Origin: Cacajao melanocephalus
Taxonomy: Eukaryota; Chordata; Mammalia; Primates; Pitheciidae
Direction of reading: 5' to 3'
NCBI GenBank assembly: GCA_963573385.1
Contig: CAUYLG010076716.1
Span: 26,400-90,399 of the forward strand
DNA length: 64,000 bases
Made by a program: the position numbers and the translations under genes. Numbering within the stretch: position 1 is the first letter of the stretch; every line of letters starts with the position of its first letter. Positions 63,800-64,000 of the stretch are shown here, one piece after another. A model generated the notes under the pieces. It saw only the letters and a list, made by a program, of their open reading frames with translations. It ran no database searches and was not told the origin of the DNA.

Positions 63800-64000
63800 G
63801 GGAGAGATCCAAGATGGCTGATTAACAACAGCTCAGGATTGTAGCTCCCAGTGAAAGCACAGAGAGCGAGTGGACGCCGCACTTTCAGACGAATTTTTGT
63901 TGCCCACAGACTGGTAGATTCCCGGCGGAGGAGCCACACGGGTCATCAGCGCGACTTTTTTGGCCGGTGCGGCTGTTTTGCCGGCGCCCCGGCGTGGCGC
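63800..64000 (+). mobile_element. 5' end of an apparently full-length primate L1
   Basis: Begins gggagagatccaagatggct, the canonical L1P 5' start with the YY1-type CAAGATGG box at 63809-63816. It continues into a CpG-rich 5' UTR ('gtggacgccgcactttcag', 'gattcccggcgga', 'cggtgcggctgttttgccgg'). Preserved CpG content suggests a relatively young copy. It is cut by the window end, so ORF1/ORF2 status is unknown. It is antisense to FMN1. Confidence 0.88.

Larger units (their letters stand above)
63155..64000 (-). other. FMN1: FMN1 intron (partial)
   Basis: Sequence upstream of the 85-base exon; the intron runs off the window. It contains an Alu fragment, an old L1 fragment and the 5' end of a younger L1, all listed separately. 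Confidence 0.85.

Overview
This window is primate nuclear DNA. It is dense in Alu, L1, MIR and MaLR repeats and contains one complete two-exon gene, GREM1 (gremlin 1, a secreted BMP antagonist), on the + strand. The last two coding exons of FMN1 (formin 1) lie on the - strand. Together they identify the GREM1-FMN1 (limb deformity) locus, which is at 15q13.3 in human. AluY-like and AluS copies point to a catarrhine primate. Residue 68 of the encoded gremlin is Val, where the human and mouse proteins I know have Met. With small exon 1 differences this favours a non-human catarrhine such as an Old World monkey, but I cannot prove the species.

Layout. 1-7.3 kb is upstream flank with two Alus, MIR/L2 pieces, an old L1 fragment and a possible ERV LTR. 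7.3-9.5 kb is a CpG island holding the GREM1 promoter (GC boxes, CCAAT box, TATA-like TTTAAA) and non-coding exon 1 (about 8048-8205). 8206-18655 is the single intron. It carries a twin-primed (5'-inverted) L1 that was itself hit by a 484-bp retroviral solo LTR, an Alu and MIRs. 18656 to about 22900 is exon 2: the whole 184-codon CDS (18657-19211) and a long 3' UTR containing an Alu with clear target-site duplications.

23-52 kb is intergenic: several L1M/L1P fragments (one more with inversion), Alus, a nearly complete THE1-type MaLR provirus (43687-46261), a solo MST-type LTR, an MLT1-like LTR, MER5A and short tandem duplications. 51.1-63.5 kb has no Alu or young L1. It contains the FMN1 terminal coding exon (60506-60550), the preceding coding exon (63070-63154) and probably a very long FMN1 3' UTR running to a candidate poly(A) signal near 52.03 kb. 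The last 200 bases are the 5' end of an apparently full-length L1 with its promoter.

GREM1 and FMN1 are convergent. In mouse, limb and other enhancers of Grem1 are known to lie within and around the 3' part of Fmn1, so the repeat-poor FMN1 tail is also the best place here for GREM1 regulatory DNA. I found no tRNA, rRNA or CRISPR, and no convincing unknown protein-coding system. Two unexplained reading frames in the FMN1 tail and one at 34 kb are listed as leads only.
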